Made by a program: the position numbers and the translations under genes. The notes under the pieces are model-generated. The model was given only the letters and a program-made list of their open reading frames with translations. It did not search any database and was not told where the DNA came from. A stretch of DNA of 64,000 nucleotides from Ricinus communis. Taxonomy: Eukaryota > Streptophyta > Magnoliopsida > Malpighiales > Euphorbiaceae. Below are positions 23,271-35,413 of this stretch, piece after piece. Location: NCBI RefSeq assembly GCF_019578655.1, contig NC_063262.1:1309582-1373581 (forward strand), written 5' to 3'. Numbering within the stretch: the stretch's first letter is position 1; every line of letters starts with the position of its first letter.

Positions 23271-26200
23271 ATGTCTCACAGTGATCTTACCAAATTAACC
23301 AACACTGTGTTAAAAGGCAACCAAAACTACTTCGAATGGTCGAGGGTAGTTTATATTAGCCTGAGTGGCAGAAAAAAATTAGAGCTCATCATAGGAACCC
23401 GAAGCAAGCCACAGCTAATCAACCTTAATCAACCAACAAAAGAAGAAATTGAGGCAATTGAAGAGTGACAGACGACTGACCATATGGTCATGTCACTACT
23501 CACCAATGCGATGGAGCCTCAGATAGTCAGGCTCTGCATGTTGCTGGCTTCATCACAGGCTATCTGGGATAAAATGAAAATTTCGTATGGGCATGAGCAA
23601 AATTATGCTCATATTTTTAATTTGAAACAGAAATTGGCACAGATTAAACAAGGGACTCGGACAAGCACGAGTTATGCCACTGAGGTTTTGACTCGGTGGG
23701 AAGAACTCTAGAGTTACCTCCTACCAACCACAGACCCAGAAGAGGCAAGAAGGAGAACAGAACAGGACTTAGTGTATACTTACCTGGGGGGGCTCGATTC
23801 GAGCTATAAAGCTCTAAGATCGCAGATACTGCTGTCAAGCAATCTTCCCCAAATCGACGCTGTCATAGCCACCATCCAACATGAGAAACTAGACGTGCAA
23901 CTATGGGAACTGTGAACATTTTAGAGAACACAGAAAAGGCCTACATCTCCAACCTCTCGCATCCTCGCAAGAAAGCTCGAGTGCGAGGAGCGCCCCACTA
24001 GCGTCGAGAGGTGCAACCACTGCCGAAAGCAGGGGCACACTCAAGAGCACTGTTGGCATCTTCATCCGCATCTGAGGCCGAATCTCAACAGGAACGAAAG
24101 GGGAAGAAGTGGGAGACGAAAAAAGGAAAAGAGAAATAGGTTTGACAGCCTTGGCATCCTTACCGCATATAACCTTGAAGGTTATGATGAGGGGTGCGAA
24201 CCGGGTCGAGAGGTAAGCAACGCGTCAGACACCTTTAACTTAATCCGACCCGGTTCCAATGACCCGACCCGCCCCATGTTCAGCGACCCGACCTGACCCG
24301 ATTTCAGCAACTAGGCTGACCCGAATCCAACAGAAAAATCATAAATTTCTCAACTTATTTCTCAACTTCAGTCAATTATTCAGCCCCAACAATCTCGTGG
24401 GTCAGGTTTGGTATCTCAAAATTATGTAAATTCTTTAAATATCTCATCAAGTTGGATAATTGACTCCGGGACAACAAATCACATGACATGGGATGCTACA
24501 GAATTGCAAATTTTTATCCCCACTAATTCCCGCCATGTGACCGTTGCCAATGACCATCAAGCTGAAATTTCTAGTTTTGGCTCTCTCAAATTACTGCATA
24601 ATAATCTTCACGATATTCTTCTCTTACCGGACTTTAAATCTAACTTATTATCAGTCGGTAAGATCTCTAGAACTTTAAATTGCAATGTCATTTTCTCACC
24701 ATCTGCAGTATTATTTCAGGATCGAACCACAAGGAAGACGATTGGTGAAGGTCGCTTTGAGAATGGCCTTTATTACCTCACAGACTCCCCAAACCAGTGT
24801 TTAGTCTCAACCAACCCTGTCAGTCAAGAAATTTTGATCCATCGGCAGTTTGGGCATCCGTCTGATAGAGTCTTAAACCAGTTTTTTTATCTAAACATGA
24901 ATACTAGTTGTTGTGGAATTTGTAAATTTGCTAAGTATACTAGATTACCTTTTCATGTATCTTCTACTAAATCTGACAACATGTTTGATTTAATTCATTC
25001 CGATGTTTGGGGACCTGCCCCCATCACCTCCTACAATCACTTTCGATATTTTATCACTTTTATTGATGACTACTCCAGCACCATTTGGGTTTATTTGTTA
25101 AAAGGCAAAAATGAAGTTTTTACCTACTTCTAAATTTTTTTTCACTTTATTCAAAATCAGTACAATGCCAAAATTAAAATCTTTCGCTCAGATAATGGCA
25201 TTGAATACATAAATAAAAATTTTTCTGTTTTTTCTCCACCTAGGGAATTTTACATTAAACCACCTGCATTTATACTCCCGAACAAAATGGGGTTTCTGAA
25301 ATAAAAAACCGTCATCTTCTTGAAGTCTCAAGATCAATTCTCTTTCAAAACAATGTCCCTCCTGACTGCTGCCTACCTCATCAATCGATTACCTAGCCCC
25401 AAGCTTAAAAAACCTCAGTCCTCTAGAAATTCTCAAAGGCAGAAAAATAGAGTTAGGACACATTCGAGTCTTTGGGTGCACAACCTTTGTCCACATTAAA
25501 CGTCATCATAAACTTGACAAGAGTTTTGTGAAAACCGTGTTTCTAGGATATTCCTATGAAAAAAAAGGGTATAAATGTTACGACCCTTCCACTCACAAGA
25601 CCTATATATCTCGGGATGTGTTATTTGATGAAAGCACCCCTATTTCACAAAGGATTCTACCCCCACTCATGGGTCCTCTACTTAATTATTTCCAGATAAC
25701 TTTACCTTTTTTGACAGCCCAGCCCAGACTACTCCATTGGACAGGGAGCAGCTTCCAAAGGCAACTACCGAGGCCACCTCTTTAGGGGGAGCCAGTGTCA
25801 TCCCCGAGGCAATTTCTTCAGGGGGAGACAATGAGCCACAGGTCAAAGAAATTGCCATACGAAGATCATCTCGGCTCATCCGACCTCTTGCCAGGCTAAG
25901 GGACTATGTGTCTCACAAGGTGTCGTATCCCATTCAATACTTCATTAGTTATGATACTGTATCAAATTCATATAAGACCTATCTAGGCAATCTCACCACC
26001 CACACTGAGCCCTCCTCCTTTTATGAAGCTAACACTAATCCTAATTGGTGCAAGGCTATGGAGGAAGAACTTCAGGCTCTAAAAAAAAATGACACCTGGG
26101 ATCTAGTCCCTCTGCCACAAAATAAAAACCTGTTGGATGTAAATGGGTGTATAAAATTAAATATAAGCATGATGGAACGATTGAGAGATATAAGGCTAGG

Positions 26201-27504
26201 CTGGTAGCAAAGGGTTCACTTAAACATATGGGGTGGACTATCAGGAAACTTTGGCTCCAGTAGCCAAAATAAGCACTGTTCATATTTTACTATCTGTTGC
26301 TATTAACTCAGGATGAAGCCTATTTCAAATGGATGTTAAAAATGCATTCCTCCAAGGGTCCCTAGAAGAAGAAGTCTATATGACACTTCCTCCAGGTCAC
26401 AAAATTACAACCGATCATTCCCTGGTATATAAGCTAAAAAAGGCTATCTATAGTTTGAAACAGTCCCCAAGAGCATGGTATGCCAAGCTAAGTCATTTTC
26501 TCTTAAAAGTTAATTTCAATAAATGTGCCTCTGATTCCTCTATATTTGTAAAACATACTCACACATATACTGTCATTATTCTTATGTACGTTGATGATAT
26601 TATCATAACAGGTAACAATAATAAAGAGATTGAAGAAGTTAAACAAAAACTAAAAAGAGCATTTGATATCAAAGACCTCGGTCAGCTGTCTTACTTCCTT
26701 GGAATAGAAATAGCCAAATCTCATAAAGGTCCATTCCTATCCCAAAGAAAGTATGTCCTTGATCTTTTAAAAGAAACGAGAAAAATAGGGGTTAAACCTA
26801 TAGACACACCAATGGAGACTAAAACCAAACTTAACCTAGAAGATGGTGATCCTTTAGATGATATAGGGCATTATGAGCGTCTAGTAGGAAAACTAATTTA
26901 CCTAACTATCATTAGACCTGATATCACCTACGCGGTAAGTATGGTAAGCCAGTTTATGCGTGCTCCCCATGCCACTCATTTGGATGCTATCAGTAGAATT
27001 CTTAGGTATCTCAAGGGCACCCCAGGTCAAGGTATTTGGATGAAAAATAATAATGCTAATGATATAGTTGGTTTTTCTGATGCAGATTGGGCCAGAAGCT
27101 GTGACAGAAAATCAACTTATGGATTTTGCACATTCGTAGGGGGAAACCTAGTAACATGGAAAAGCAAAAAACAGACTGTAACTGCAAGATCCAGCGTAGA
27201 AGTAGAATATAGAGCAATGGCATCAACGGCCAACGAGCTAATATGGATCAAACAAGTACTTGCAGACGTGGGAATGGAATCCAAAGGCCCAATGAAAATG
27301 TAATGCGATAATCAAGCAGCAAGACACATTGCTTCAAACCCTGTCTTTTACGAACGAACCAAACACATTGAAGTTGACTGCCACTTCATAAGGGAAAAAG
27401 TCCAATATGGCGAGATTGAAACTCCATTCATCAGAAACCATGAACAATTGGCAGACATCTTTACAAAAGCCCTGAACAAAACTCATCATCAAAACCTTTT
27501 TTAG
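23271..27504 (+). pseudogene. copia-1 gag-pol remnants
   Basis: Gag begins at 23271 (SDLTKLTNTVLKGNQNYFEW) and is cut by a TGA at 23466 and a TAG near 23710. A zinc knuckle CNHCRKQGHTQEHC lies at 24012-24053. The protease motif IIDSGTTNHM is near 24450. The GAG-pre-integrase/integrase region follows, with IDDYSSTIWVYLLKG, broken by a TAA at about 25131. RT runs in the open frame 26329-27303 with MDVKNAFLQGSLEEEVYM and the catalytic YVDDIIITG. RNase H has DADWARSCDRKSTYGFCTF and ends with the usual [10 protein letters not shown] and LADIFTKAL after a TAA at 27301. No function is expected. Confidence 0.9.
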
Positions 27505-27549
27505 CAAGATGGGATCAGTCAACTTATTCGAACCCATCTTGAGGGGGAG

Positions 27550-27883
27550 TGTTGAAGAACAAAAACAAGAACCAACAGTCCAGCAGTTAACAGAAAAAGA
27601 CCAACAGCTAAGGACCGAAGATCAATGCCTCAAATCTTGTCATCATAGGCCTAAAAGCTGAGACCAGGAGCAACCTTTCTTCCCTAAGGAAGAAAGGTCA
27701 CTTCTACTAGTCTCAGAATGGAAAGAAGAACGTTGACATAGAGCTTAGGGTCCAACAAGGTAGCAATAAGACCGTTACACCCGAACTGTATATATTAAGG
27801 ATTTGTTCATACATAGAATCTCAGAATACAATTTTGTAAATTCATTATAGATTAATAACAGCTTCAAATTACAATCTTTCACA
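27550..27883 (+). repeat. copia-1 3' LTR
   Basis: 334 bp, TG...CA; followed by the TAATC target duplication. Confidence 0.9.
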
Positions 27884-27888
27884 TAATC

Positions 27889-28686
27889 ATTAAGATTGAA
27901 AATATTAGATTACAATTGTCAAATATGAATCTACCATTTATTTCAATAAGGTAAGAAAAGTTAGTTTTTGTTATACATACATACTTATATATGATAAATA
28001 TATATAATATGGTAATGTTAAGAATCTGAATAAAATGAAATTATTATTAGTGTCTTAGACTATTTAAATCTTGAAAATTAATTTGATTAATTTACAGTTT
28101 TAGAAAGTTTAAAGAAATAAATAAAGACTTAGAAATTTATAAAACGTTTTATGTCCAAATACTCCACTTATTATATTATAATAATAATAAGTCTAGAACA
28201 TCAAAAAAGTTTTCTGATTTAGCCCATCAATGTGAGCAAAAGTGGACCAATATGGTAGAACACTATGTCCGCTATTGGATGCCTTGAAATGGGTCAAAAG
28301 AACACTGGATTGCACAATCGAATTGATTACTACTCAATTATGCTTTTCAAATGAATTCAATTTCATACGAAAAAGTTATAATCTCTTTCTTTTTATAATT
28401 AAAATAATGAGAAGAAATCCAGCCTATGCGGCACATTTCTTTCGAGAAGGTCATGACTTAAAATAAAAATAATATTGGTCACTGTAATTCTTGACAAGAT
28501 TATCGTGGAGTTCACGGTATTCAACATCTGCTCAACTCCGTAACTACACTACAAGGACATTAATTGTTTGTTTATTCTCAAAAACTCAGTATACAATAAG
28601 CCCCCACCACCACCGTCACCACCACGGACCCTACAGCCGCATGTATTATAATTAAACAACACCATCAAGTTGAGTGATGAATTAAT
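27889..28686. other. Intergenic region upstream of second P450
   Basis: No credible gene. The last 150-200 bases, with short CCACCACCACC tracts, should hold the promoter and leader of the P450 at 28687. I could not identify a clear TATA box. Confidence 0.45.
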
Positions 28687-30605
28687 ATGGCAGTCCTGGC
28701 AATTGCATTGTGGCTGTTTGTTCTGTTAGCCTTGCTTTCGAGTTTGAGATTAGTGTATGTGATATGGTGGAGACCCAAGATAATAGAGAAGAAGTTGAGA
28801 AATCAAGGCATACATGTCCTTCCATGTAAGTTACCACATGGAAATGTGAAAGAGATTAACGAGTTAGCCTCAGAGGCTAAGTCTAAGCCATGCCCGGAAC
28901 TCACTCATGATATCGCTCCTCGCCTCGACCCTCTGCTTCAAGAACTATCTATGGCCTATAGTAAGTTTATATTACGCTAAGCTCAAACTTATTAGTCTAT
29001 TTCTTTTTTTGGTATCTAAGGTACTTGAATGTCTGTGTTGCAGAGAAGCCATTTGCTGTTTGTTATGGAAAGATTCCTACTGTTATAATCATGGATCCAG
29101 AGCTGATAAGAGAGATATTGACAAGGAAGTTCGAATTTCAGAAGCCAGAAGTAGGTCCAACCATGAAGCTTTTCTTGAAAGGTCTTGCAAATATTGATGG
29201 AGATAAATGGGTAAAGCATAGGAAGATAATCAATCCTGCTTTCCACATAGAGAAGTTGAAGGTGAGTTTTTTCCTTAACCATTTTTCTACAAACACATAA
29301 TCATAACAAAGCTTGACTTGATGAATATTTTACGAATTTATCTTAATTAACCTTTATAGGGGATGTTGCCATTTTTCATGGCATCCTGTGAGGAAATGGT
29401 TGAGAAATGGGACAAGCTGATAGACTCAGCAGGCTCTTGTGAATTAGATGTTATGCCAGAGTTTCAGAACTTAACAGGTGATGTTATATCAAGAGCAGCT
29501 TTTGGTAGCAATCTAGAAGAAGGCAGGTTGTTATTCTCTCTTCAAAGGAAACAAGGAGAACTGCTTTTACGGTCACTTATCAATCTCAATTCTCTATGGT
29601 CACGGTGCAGTCCATTTCTCTGGCCCCATTCTATTATGTATTTCATTGTTTGTAGTCAATTCAGTCATACTGTTTACATTATGTTCAAAGATATTGAATT
29701 GAAATGTTTCAGGTTCTTGCCCTCAGAATTAAACAAAAGAATGATGCAAATACACCAAGAAATTCAATCTTTGCTCCTTGGCCTAATAGAAAATCGAGAG
29801 AAGGCTGTTCTGTCAGGAAATGAAAACCAGAATGACTTGCTCAATTTATTACTCAAGTCTAATTTCAATGAGGTTCATCAGAATAAAAATATTGGAATGT
29901 CAAGAGAAGATATGATAGAAGAATGCAAGCTATTCTACTTTGCTGGTCATGAGACCACTGCGAATTTGTTAACATGGACTATGATTGTATTGAGTATGCA
30001 TCAAAATTGGCAGGAAAGAGCTAGGCAAGAGGTTCTGCAACTCATAGGAAAAAACAAACCAACTTTCAATGACTTGAACCACTTGAAGACTGTGAGTTCA
30101 TTGTTTTCAAGAATTTGTCATATACTTCCGTCCTTGTTATTATTGCATAATGATATATATATTATATAAATCTTGTATCATATTCTTTCAGGTGAAAATG
30201 ATTCTGCTTGAGGTCCTGAGATTATACCCACCAACATCCCTCGTTCGATCTATTTATAAAGAGACTAAACTCGGAGAATACTCTCTGCCAGCAGGAGTCA
30301 GCTTGAAGGTCCCACTGTACCTTGTCCAGAGGGATCCTGAACTATGGGGAGCAGACGCGACAGAGTTCAATCCTGAAAGATTTTCCAATGGGATTACGAA
30401 GGCAGCAAAGGATTTCTTTGCTTTCGGTTGGGGGCCAAGAATATGCATTGGACAGCACTTTGCTATGCTTGAAGCTAAATTAGCACTAGCTCTCATTTTG
30501 CAACACTTCTCATTTGAGCTTTCGTCTACTTACAGACATGCTCCAAATGTTGTCCTTACTCTTCAACCTCAGTTTGGCGGGCAAATTATCTTACGCAAAA
30601 TTTGA
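28687..30605 (+). CDS. Cytochrome P450, CYP72 clan (copy 2)
   Basis: Five exons, 28687-28960, 29044-29261, 29360-29604, 29713-30091 and 30192-30605, join in frame to 509 residues, with the same intron positions and phases as copy 1. It has an N-terminal anchor ([19 protein letters not shown]), C-helix [19 protein letters not shown], the canonical I-helix FAGHETTA, K-helix [14 protein letters not shown] and haem loop [14 protein letters not shown]. All catalytic motifs are intact, so it is likely a functional ER monooxygenase of unknown substrate. It is the tandem paralogue of the gene at 18524. The 3' half of exon 4 and the start of intron 4 are much more alike between the copies than exon 1 is. 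Confidence 0.9.
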
Positions 30606-31090
30606 AGCATTAGTATTTGTTTCATCATTGTTATTATGCAGAATTTGATGTATTACATATATAGTTGCACAATTTTCATTGCCGGCATCACAGTAGGAGC
30701 TAGGTTCAGGGAACACATACACATGTGCTTAGCTATATCAAAGCCTCGTATATAAAGCAATACAGATCTTTGTAAAAAGTGCACCCACATACTTAGTCTA
30801 GCCGTTGGTGCATATATTAACTTGGCCAAGGTCTTAAATTCCAGCTGTTGTGTTCTCAAAAGAAATTGATGTAATTTCTCTTATATGTGGAATATTTAAA
30901 AAAAAAATAATCAATTGTCAAGAAAAAAATCTGTATTTTTAATTAATAATATGTGACTTGAACATGTATGGAAGCTCATGCGATTTCATAATTTTTAATT
31001 TTCATCACAAGAATATATATATATTCTCCATTTGTTTACTCAGAAGAATTACATTTAAAGATAATATTCATAAATTACATATATATTACA

Positions 31091-31165
31091 TGGAAGCAAT
31101 TTGCTGTTTATTATGGAAACGTTCCAACTGTTATGATTATGGATCAAAAACTAATAAGAGAAGTT
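31091..31165 (+). pseudogene. P450 exon-2 relic
   Basis: It matches the start of exon 2 of the P450 genes: GAAGCAATTTGCTGTTTATT, then ATGGAAACGTTCCAACTGTT, then ATGGATCAAAAACTAATAAG. It ends abruptly and has no neighbouring exons. The tail AACTAATAAGA...TTTGATCCAAATATGC recurs at about 31280-31310, suggesting a secondary rearrangement. Confidence 0.75.
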
Positions 31166-32824
31166 TTGATCCAAATATGCTAAGTTATGGGCTAAATTAG
31201 CCGAAACAGTTTAAAAGGGCAAATTTGAGCTTTAGCAATAAATTTAGGGGCCAATTGAACCTTAAAATTACCATTAAGAACTAATAAGATAGATTTGATC
31301 CAAATATGCCGAGTGGTGTGCAGATTGTCAAGAGACAAACTACATTCAATTTTGGAAAGTTGACAGTGGATAATGGGTTGCAATGAGTTATATAAAAAAA
31401 ATTCTTATTTAGATTTGGTATATGTCCCGTTTATATATTAAATCGATAGATGATTGATACATATTCATTAGTTTTAAATGATGAAATATGTGTTAATTAT
31501 TCAATAATAAAATATAAAACACTCATATATACGTGTTATTCTCCTATTAATTATTGGTATACACCAAGTTTAGATAAGAATTTTTCAAATTACATATTAC
31601 GAGCAGACAAAAATCAACTCTTAAGGACCGAGACTACAAGATTTGTATTTTCAATTCTATCCTTGCAAAACACCCTCAAGTTTCTAGTCCCTTTTACTTT
31701 CTAATAGAGAACTAAAATTGCTTTATCTACCTATTATTTACAACAAAACTTTCTCCCTATTGAATTTTATATATCTCTGCACAAATGATTGTAAATCAAT
31801 AATTTATATCTAATATTTGGCTATTATATTGTTATTCTGATGTGTAAATTTCAAGCAGAAGAAAGGATCAAACTCAGTCTTGTTAGTTGATAGGAAATCA
31901 TTATCTTAGCAACCATACACCCCAATAACTAATGAGTTATGATACATATAGAATGCAATAAAACACCCTCTAATCAAGATGATTCCAAAATCCAAAAATT
32001 TCCTCAAGTGAAGTTAGAGAAAACTAGTTCCAACAATGAAACTAGCACTTGAATTCAACTCCAAACGCCACAAACTAAGTATGATTTGATAAGTTATGAA
32101 TCAAACACAAGATTTTGGTTAGAGAACGCCACAAACTAAAAATAGTTTGATAAGTTCAAAGTTCATGTAAGAACTTAAGCAAAAACACTCACAAAGAGCA
32201 AACAAAGATTATCATTCAAAATTCTATATTTACAAATGGATTTGGCTTTGATATTTATAGCCAAAACAAGACAAAGAAACTTAAATGGATGTTTTTTAAG
32301 CTTTCCCACGTTTTTCCCTTTAATTCCCCTTAAAACTCATTAAAATTGCTGTTTTTTACATTGATAGCACTCATTTTAACTTACAAATAACAACTAAACA
32401 TGTGCACTCATTCGTAACTCCACACAACACACATATAACTCACACCTAATAAAATAATCCTTAATTAAATAAAAATAAATTAAAATAATTACTTAAACTA
32501 AAACCCAAGAGATAAGAACCCATATAAATATGAGTTAAGCTCAAAGGCCTAATCATAGCGGAATGACTTTTATTCTTCAAAATGAACTGAATGCTTCATT
32601 ATAAGGTTGGACTCTTGTTTTCATGCATGAGTTGCATTTCCATTTTGGACCTGTTGGTGCATGCCTTTTCAATGGAATCTCATGGCAGCCTTGATTCATA
32701 TCATTAGTGAAATAAGACTTTTATTTATGCAATATTAAAAGTCTTATACACTCCTTAATTTGATCATTTCATCTCTGGCAATACTGATAATTGCAATAAG
32801 GACTAAAAATTGCACATTTTTGCA

Positions 32825-33043
32825 ATGGCAGCAAGACAAAAACCATCACTAACTACTCCTACTCCTCAATCTCCTTCTCTGGTGGCAGTTCCACCACAGT
32901 CTTCACCCACCACTTTTCCTCTTGTATCGCCTACAAGGACACAGTCCCCAAGTGATAGTCCAATGTGTTCAAATGCTCCGAAATTGGCACCATCTAATCA
33001 TTCAGGGTATGAAGGTTACAATGGCTATTTGAGTTGGTTCTAG
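32825..33043 (+). CDS. Small Pro/Ser/Thr-rich open frame, doubtful
   Basis: 72 codons from an ATG at 32825, rich in Pro, Ser and Thr (TTPTPQSPSLVAVPPQSSPT), resembling the linker of an arabinogalactan-type protein but with no signal peptide or domain. GC content is above its surroundings. It may be a transposed gene fragment or chance; I do not assign a function. Confidence 0.2.
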   Translation: MAARQKPSLTTPTPQSPSLVAVPPQSSPTTFPLVSPTRTQSPSDSPMCSNAPKLAPSNHSGYEGYNGYLSWF

Positions 33044-33079
33044 GTGCTAGTGTTGGATATGTTTTAAAATTTTAATAAT

Positions 33080-33370
33080 ATAGTGTTTGGTTGCGATTCA
33101 TAAAATTTATGAATTTTATTTATGAATCTAAAATTTATATGATTTGGACTGACCGAAAGTTAATTTAGTATTCTGCATAATCAAATTTGTATAGAATTGA
33201 TTATACCTAAATTAAATTCTAACAAAATAGATAGATTTTTCAAATGGGTTCTACATTAGCAAGTTAATACATTGGATAATTCAAAAATATTTTCTTTAGT
33301 TTTATTATTTTTATTTTATTTTCCTCTTATATTTTTTTTTTCAAATGAAATGAATTTTTTTTTTTTTGTA
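33080..33370 (+). repeat. Dispersed AT-rich repeat, copy 3
   Basis: Matches the reverse complement of positions 1-290. It begins near GTGTTTGGTTGCGATTC and contains an internal short palindrome around AAATTTATGAATTTTATTTA. Non-coding. Confidence 0.45.
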
Positions 33371-33814
33371 AATTTTAATCAAACATAATGAAAATAAAGA
33401 TCATTTTTGTCCTCTTGTTAATCATTCTTTTTTGTTCTTTAATTTTGTTATTATTATCAAATCAATTTGATAAATATATCCCTAGCACATATTATTGCAT
33501 CTCTTTGCCCTTTCTCTCTCTCACATTTCAATTTCATATGTCTACGAAAAAGTTTCAATTAAATCAGTGCTATTTTTTTTTCCAGTGGGGGTTCTTAAAA
33601 TGTTTTCTATTGAAGTATTATTTATAAATTACAGTTTTATGAGTAATTTAATTTATTTCAATTTTATCATGTAATTAACTACACGCTGATAAGCAATGAT
33701 ATGATAATTAGATTTCCCTTTGGAGTGATGTCAAATTGAAATACTAATACATATATAGATTTATAAATTACAGTTTTGTGGGTTAATTTGTTAAGATAAA
33801 TATCATGTTTTTGT

Positions 33815-33925
33815 CCTAGTTTTCGTAGGAGATTTACCAAAAACAGACACTATCTCTGTTATTAGATTAGCAAATCAATGAGAGAGTAGGAGTATTAGAA
33901 TTGTCGGTTACCATATCTTATGTAT
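33815..33925 (+). promoter_or_regulatory. Conserved NAC promoter block (copy 2)
   Basis: Homologous to 21495-21611. The TATA-like run of copy 1 is altered here (TCTTATGTATCC), so core promoter strength may differ between the two NAC genes. Confidence 0.45.
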
Positions 33926-34039
33926 CCGCATAATCACAATCATAATCATAATCAAATATCAATCGTTAATATATAGAAATTTCTCTCCTTTATTATATTA
34001 TTTGATCAAGCAGCTGGGGGTTTACGTACTCATCTCATC

Positions 34040-35413
34040 ATGCAAGAGACACAAAACTCTTCTTCTCCATGGGCAAATATGGCAGTTGGTTACAGGTTTT
34101 GCCCTACTGATGAAGAGTTAGTCACTTATTATCTCCAGGGCAAAAACAATGGCAGCCTTTCATCTTTCGAGAATCAGCTTCTTGTGAAGTATTGTGATTT
34201 CTACGGCAAAGAAGAACCTTGGGAAATATGGAAGAGGTTTGGTGGAGATAAGTTGAGTGTTCATGAAGATCTTTTCTTTTTCACCACGTTGAAAAAGGTG
34301 GCCCCTGAGGGCGGCTCTAAAATTAATCGCAGGGTGGGCTCTAGTGCAGGGACTTGGCATTGTGAGACTTCAGGTAACAGCTCAGTAATTCGTTATCAGA
34401 ATTTGACAGCCTACAAGAAACGATTTAATTACCGGAACCCATCAAGACTGGACCAAGATCGTTGTTGGAACATGCTTGAGTTTAGCTTGGATGGTGGAGA
34501 ACATGTTCTTTGTCAACTCAAAAAGAGCAGAAAACAATCCAAGAAAAAAAAGAGCCAAACTGTGGATGATGACTTTGTGGAGGTTCTTGAACCTGAAAAG
34601 CGCTCGAGGGTTGAACAGGAATTGCCGAACAATTTTCAAGAAAACCAAGAGGCAGTTGATATAGTACCTTCTATGGAAGAACGAGATTCCATGGCTGCTA
34701 TGCGTATTCCCTTGCCCCATTATTCTTATCAAGTCTCAGTTAATATTGGCGAGAGTCAAGTGAAGGGTTCTGAACCTGATATCCACCTGAGAGTTGAACA
34801 AGAATTGCCAAAATCTTTTCTAGAAAGTCTTCAAGAAAATCAAAAGGCTGCAGTTGATATAGTATATTCTATAGAAGAGCAAAATGCCATGACTGGTATG
34901 TTAGCTATGCCTGTCCCTTTGCCTGATGACGGTTCTTATTTGGACTTGATTAATCTTGGATATTATCCTAATGTAGCGGTGGAGGTTTTTCAACCAGACG
35001 AGTACTTGAGGGTAGAAGAAGAATTGCCAAAGAATTTAAACGAAAATCAAGAGGATGCGGCTGTGATGGGAGAACAAGAATCGCAGAAGAACTTCCAGGA
35101 AAATCAAGAAGCGGCCATTAATACGGTACCTGGTATGGAATCGCAGAAGAACTTTCAGGAAAATCAAGAAGCGGCAGTTTATATGGTACCTGCTGTGGAA
35201 GAACAAGAATCGAATTTTCAAGGAACTCAAGAGGTGGCAGTTGATATGATACCAATTCCTAGGGAAGAACATGATACCCAGGCTATGGCAGCTTCTATGC
35301 CTTGGCCTTGTCACCCTGAGGGCTCAAGTATTCTCAGTAATTACATTGATCTTGATGATCATATAGATCCTACATATGATTTTGATAACTTGTTTGGAGG
35401 ATACAGGTACTGA
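34040..35413 (+). CDS. NAC-domain transcription factor, long copy with C-terminal repeats
   Basis: A single open frame of 457 residues. The divergent NAC domain lies at about residues 14-165: GYRFCPTDEELVTYYLQGK (A), EPWEIWKRFGGDKL (B), LFFFTTLKKVAPEGG and GSSAGTWHCETSG (C), AYKKRFNYRNPSRLD (D), CWNMLEFSLDGGEHVLCQLK (E), then a basic stretch KKSRKQSKKKKSQ likely to act as a nuclear localisation signal. Residues about 190-415 form some six imperfect repeats built on ELPKNFQENQEAAVDMVP, acidic and Gln/Asn-rich, a plausible activation region. It ends in YDFDNLFGGYRY. The splice donor used by copy 1 for its membrane exon is kept in phase (35407), but the acceptor is missing, so this copy is probably soluble. 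It pairs with the P450 at 28687 as a duplicated unit. Confidence 0.82.
   Translation: MQETQNSSSPWANMAVGYRFCPTDEELVTYYLQGKNNGSLSSFENQLLVKYCDFYGKEEPWEIWKRFGGDKLSVHEDLFFFTTLKKVAPEGGSKINRRVGSSAGTWHCETSGNSSVIRYQNLTAYKKRFNYRNPSRLDQDRCWNMLEFSLDGGEHVLCQLKKSRKQSKKKKSQTVDDDFVEVLEPEKRSRVEQELPNNFQENQEAVDIVPSMEERDSMAAMRIPLPHYSYQVSVNIGESQVKGSEPDIHLRVEQELPKSFLESLQENQKAAVDIVYSIEEQNAMTGMLAMPVPLPDDGSYLDLINLGYYPNVAVEVFQPDEYLRVEEELPKNLNENQEDAAVMGEQESQKNFQENQEAAINTVPGMESQKNFQENQEAAVYMVPAVEEQESNFQGTQEVAVDMIPIPREEHDTQAMAASMPWPCHPEGSSILSNYIDLDDHIDPTYDFDNLFGGYRY

Larger units (their letters stand above)
22869..27883 (+). mobile_element. Ty1/copia LTR retrotransposon, degenerate (copia-1)
   Basis: Two 334-bp LTRs (22869-23202 and 27550-27883) bound by TG/TA...CA, with identical 5-bp target duplications TAATC at 22864-22868 and 27884-27888. 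The primer-binding site after the 5' LTR (TTGTATCAGAGC) resembles the initiator tRNA-Met site. A polypurine tract GAGGGGGAG precedes the 3' LTR. Domain order is gag, protease, integrase, RT, RNase H, as in copia. By hand count about 32 of 334 LTR positions differ (about 10%), so the insertion is old. It carries many stops and frameshifts and cannot encode a working polyprotein. Confidence 0.95.
30606..34039. other. P450-NAC interval of the second unit, expanded by insertions
   Basis: The counterpart interval in unit 1 is about 1.1 kb; here it is 3.4 kb. Sequence homologous to unit 1 resumes at 33646. The extra DNA holds a P450 relic (31091-31165), a short open frame at 32825, and the dispersed repeat at 33080-33370. 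A local duplication near 32070-32150 repeats AACGCCACAAACTAA and TTTGATAAGTT. No other gene is supported. Confidence 0.55.

Noticed and set aside
28242..28466. 74-codon open frame upstream of the second P450
   Set aside because: No signal, domain or codon pattern to support it.
31450..31704. 84-codon open frame in AT-rich DNA
   Set aside because: Composition explains it; no homology recognised.
31840..32817. Possible solo LTR between P450-2 and NAC-2
   Set aside because: Bounded by TG...CA by eye, but no matching target duplications and no known LTR features.
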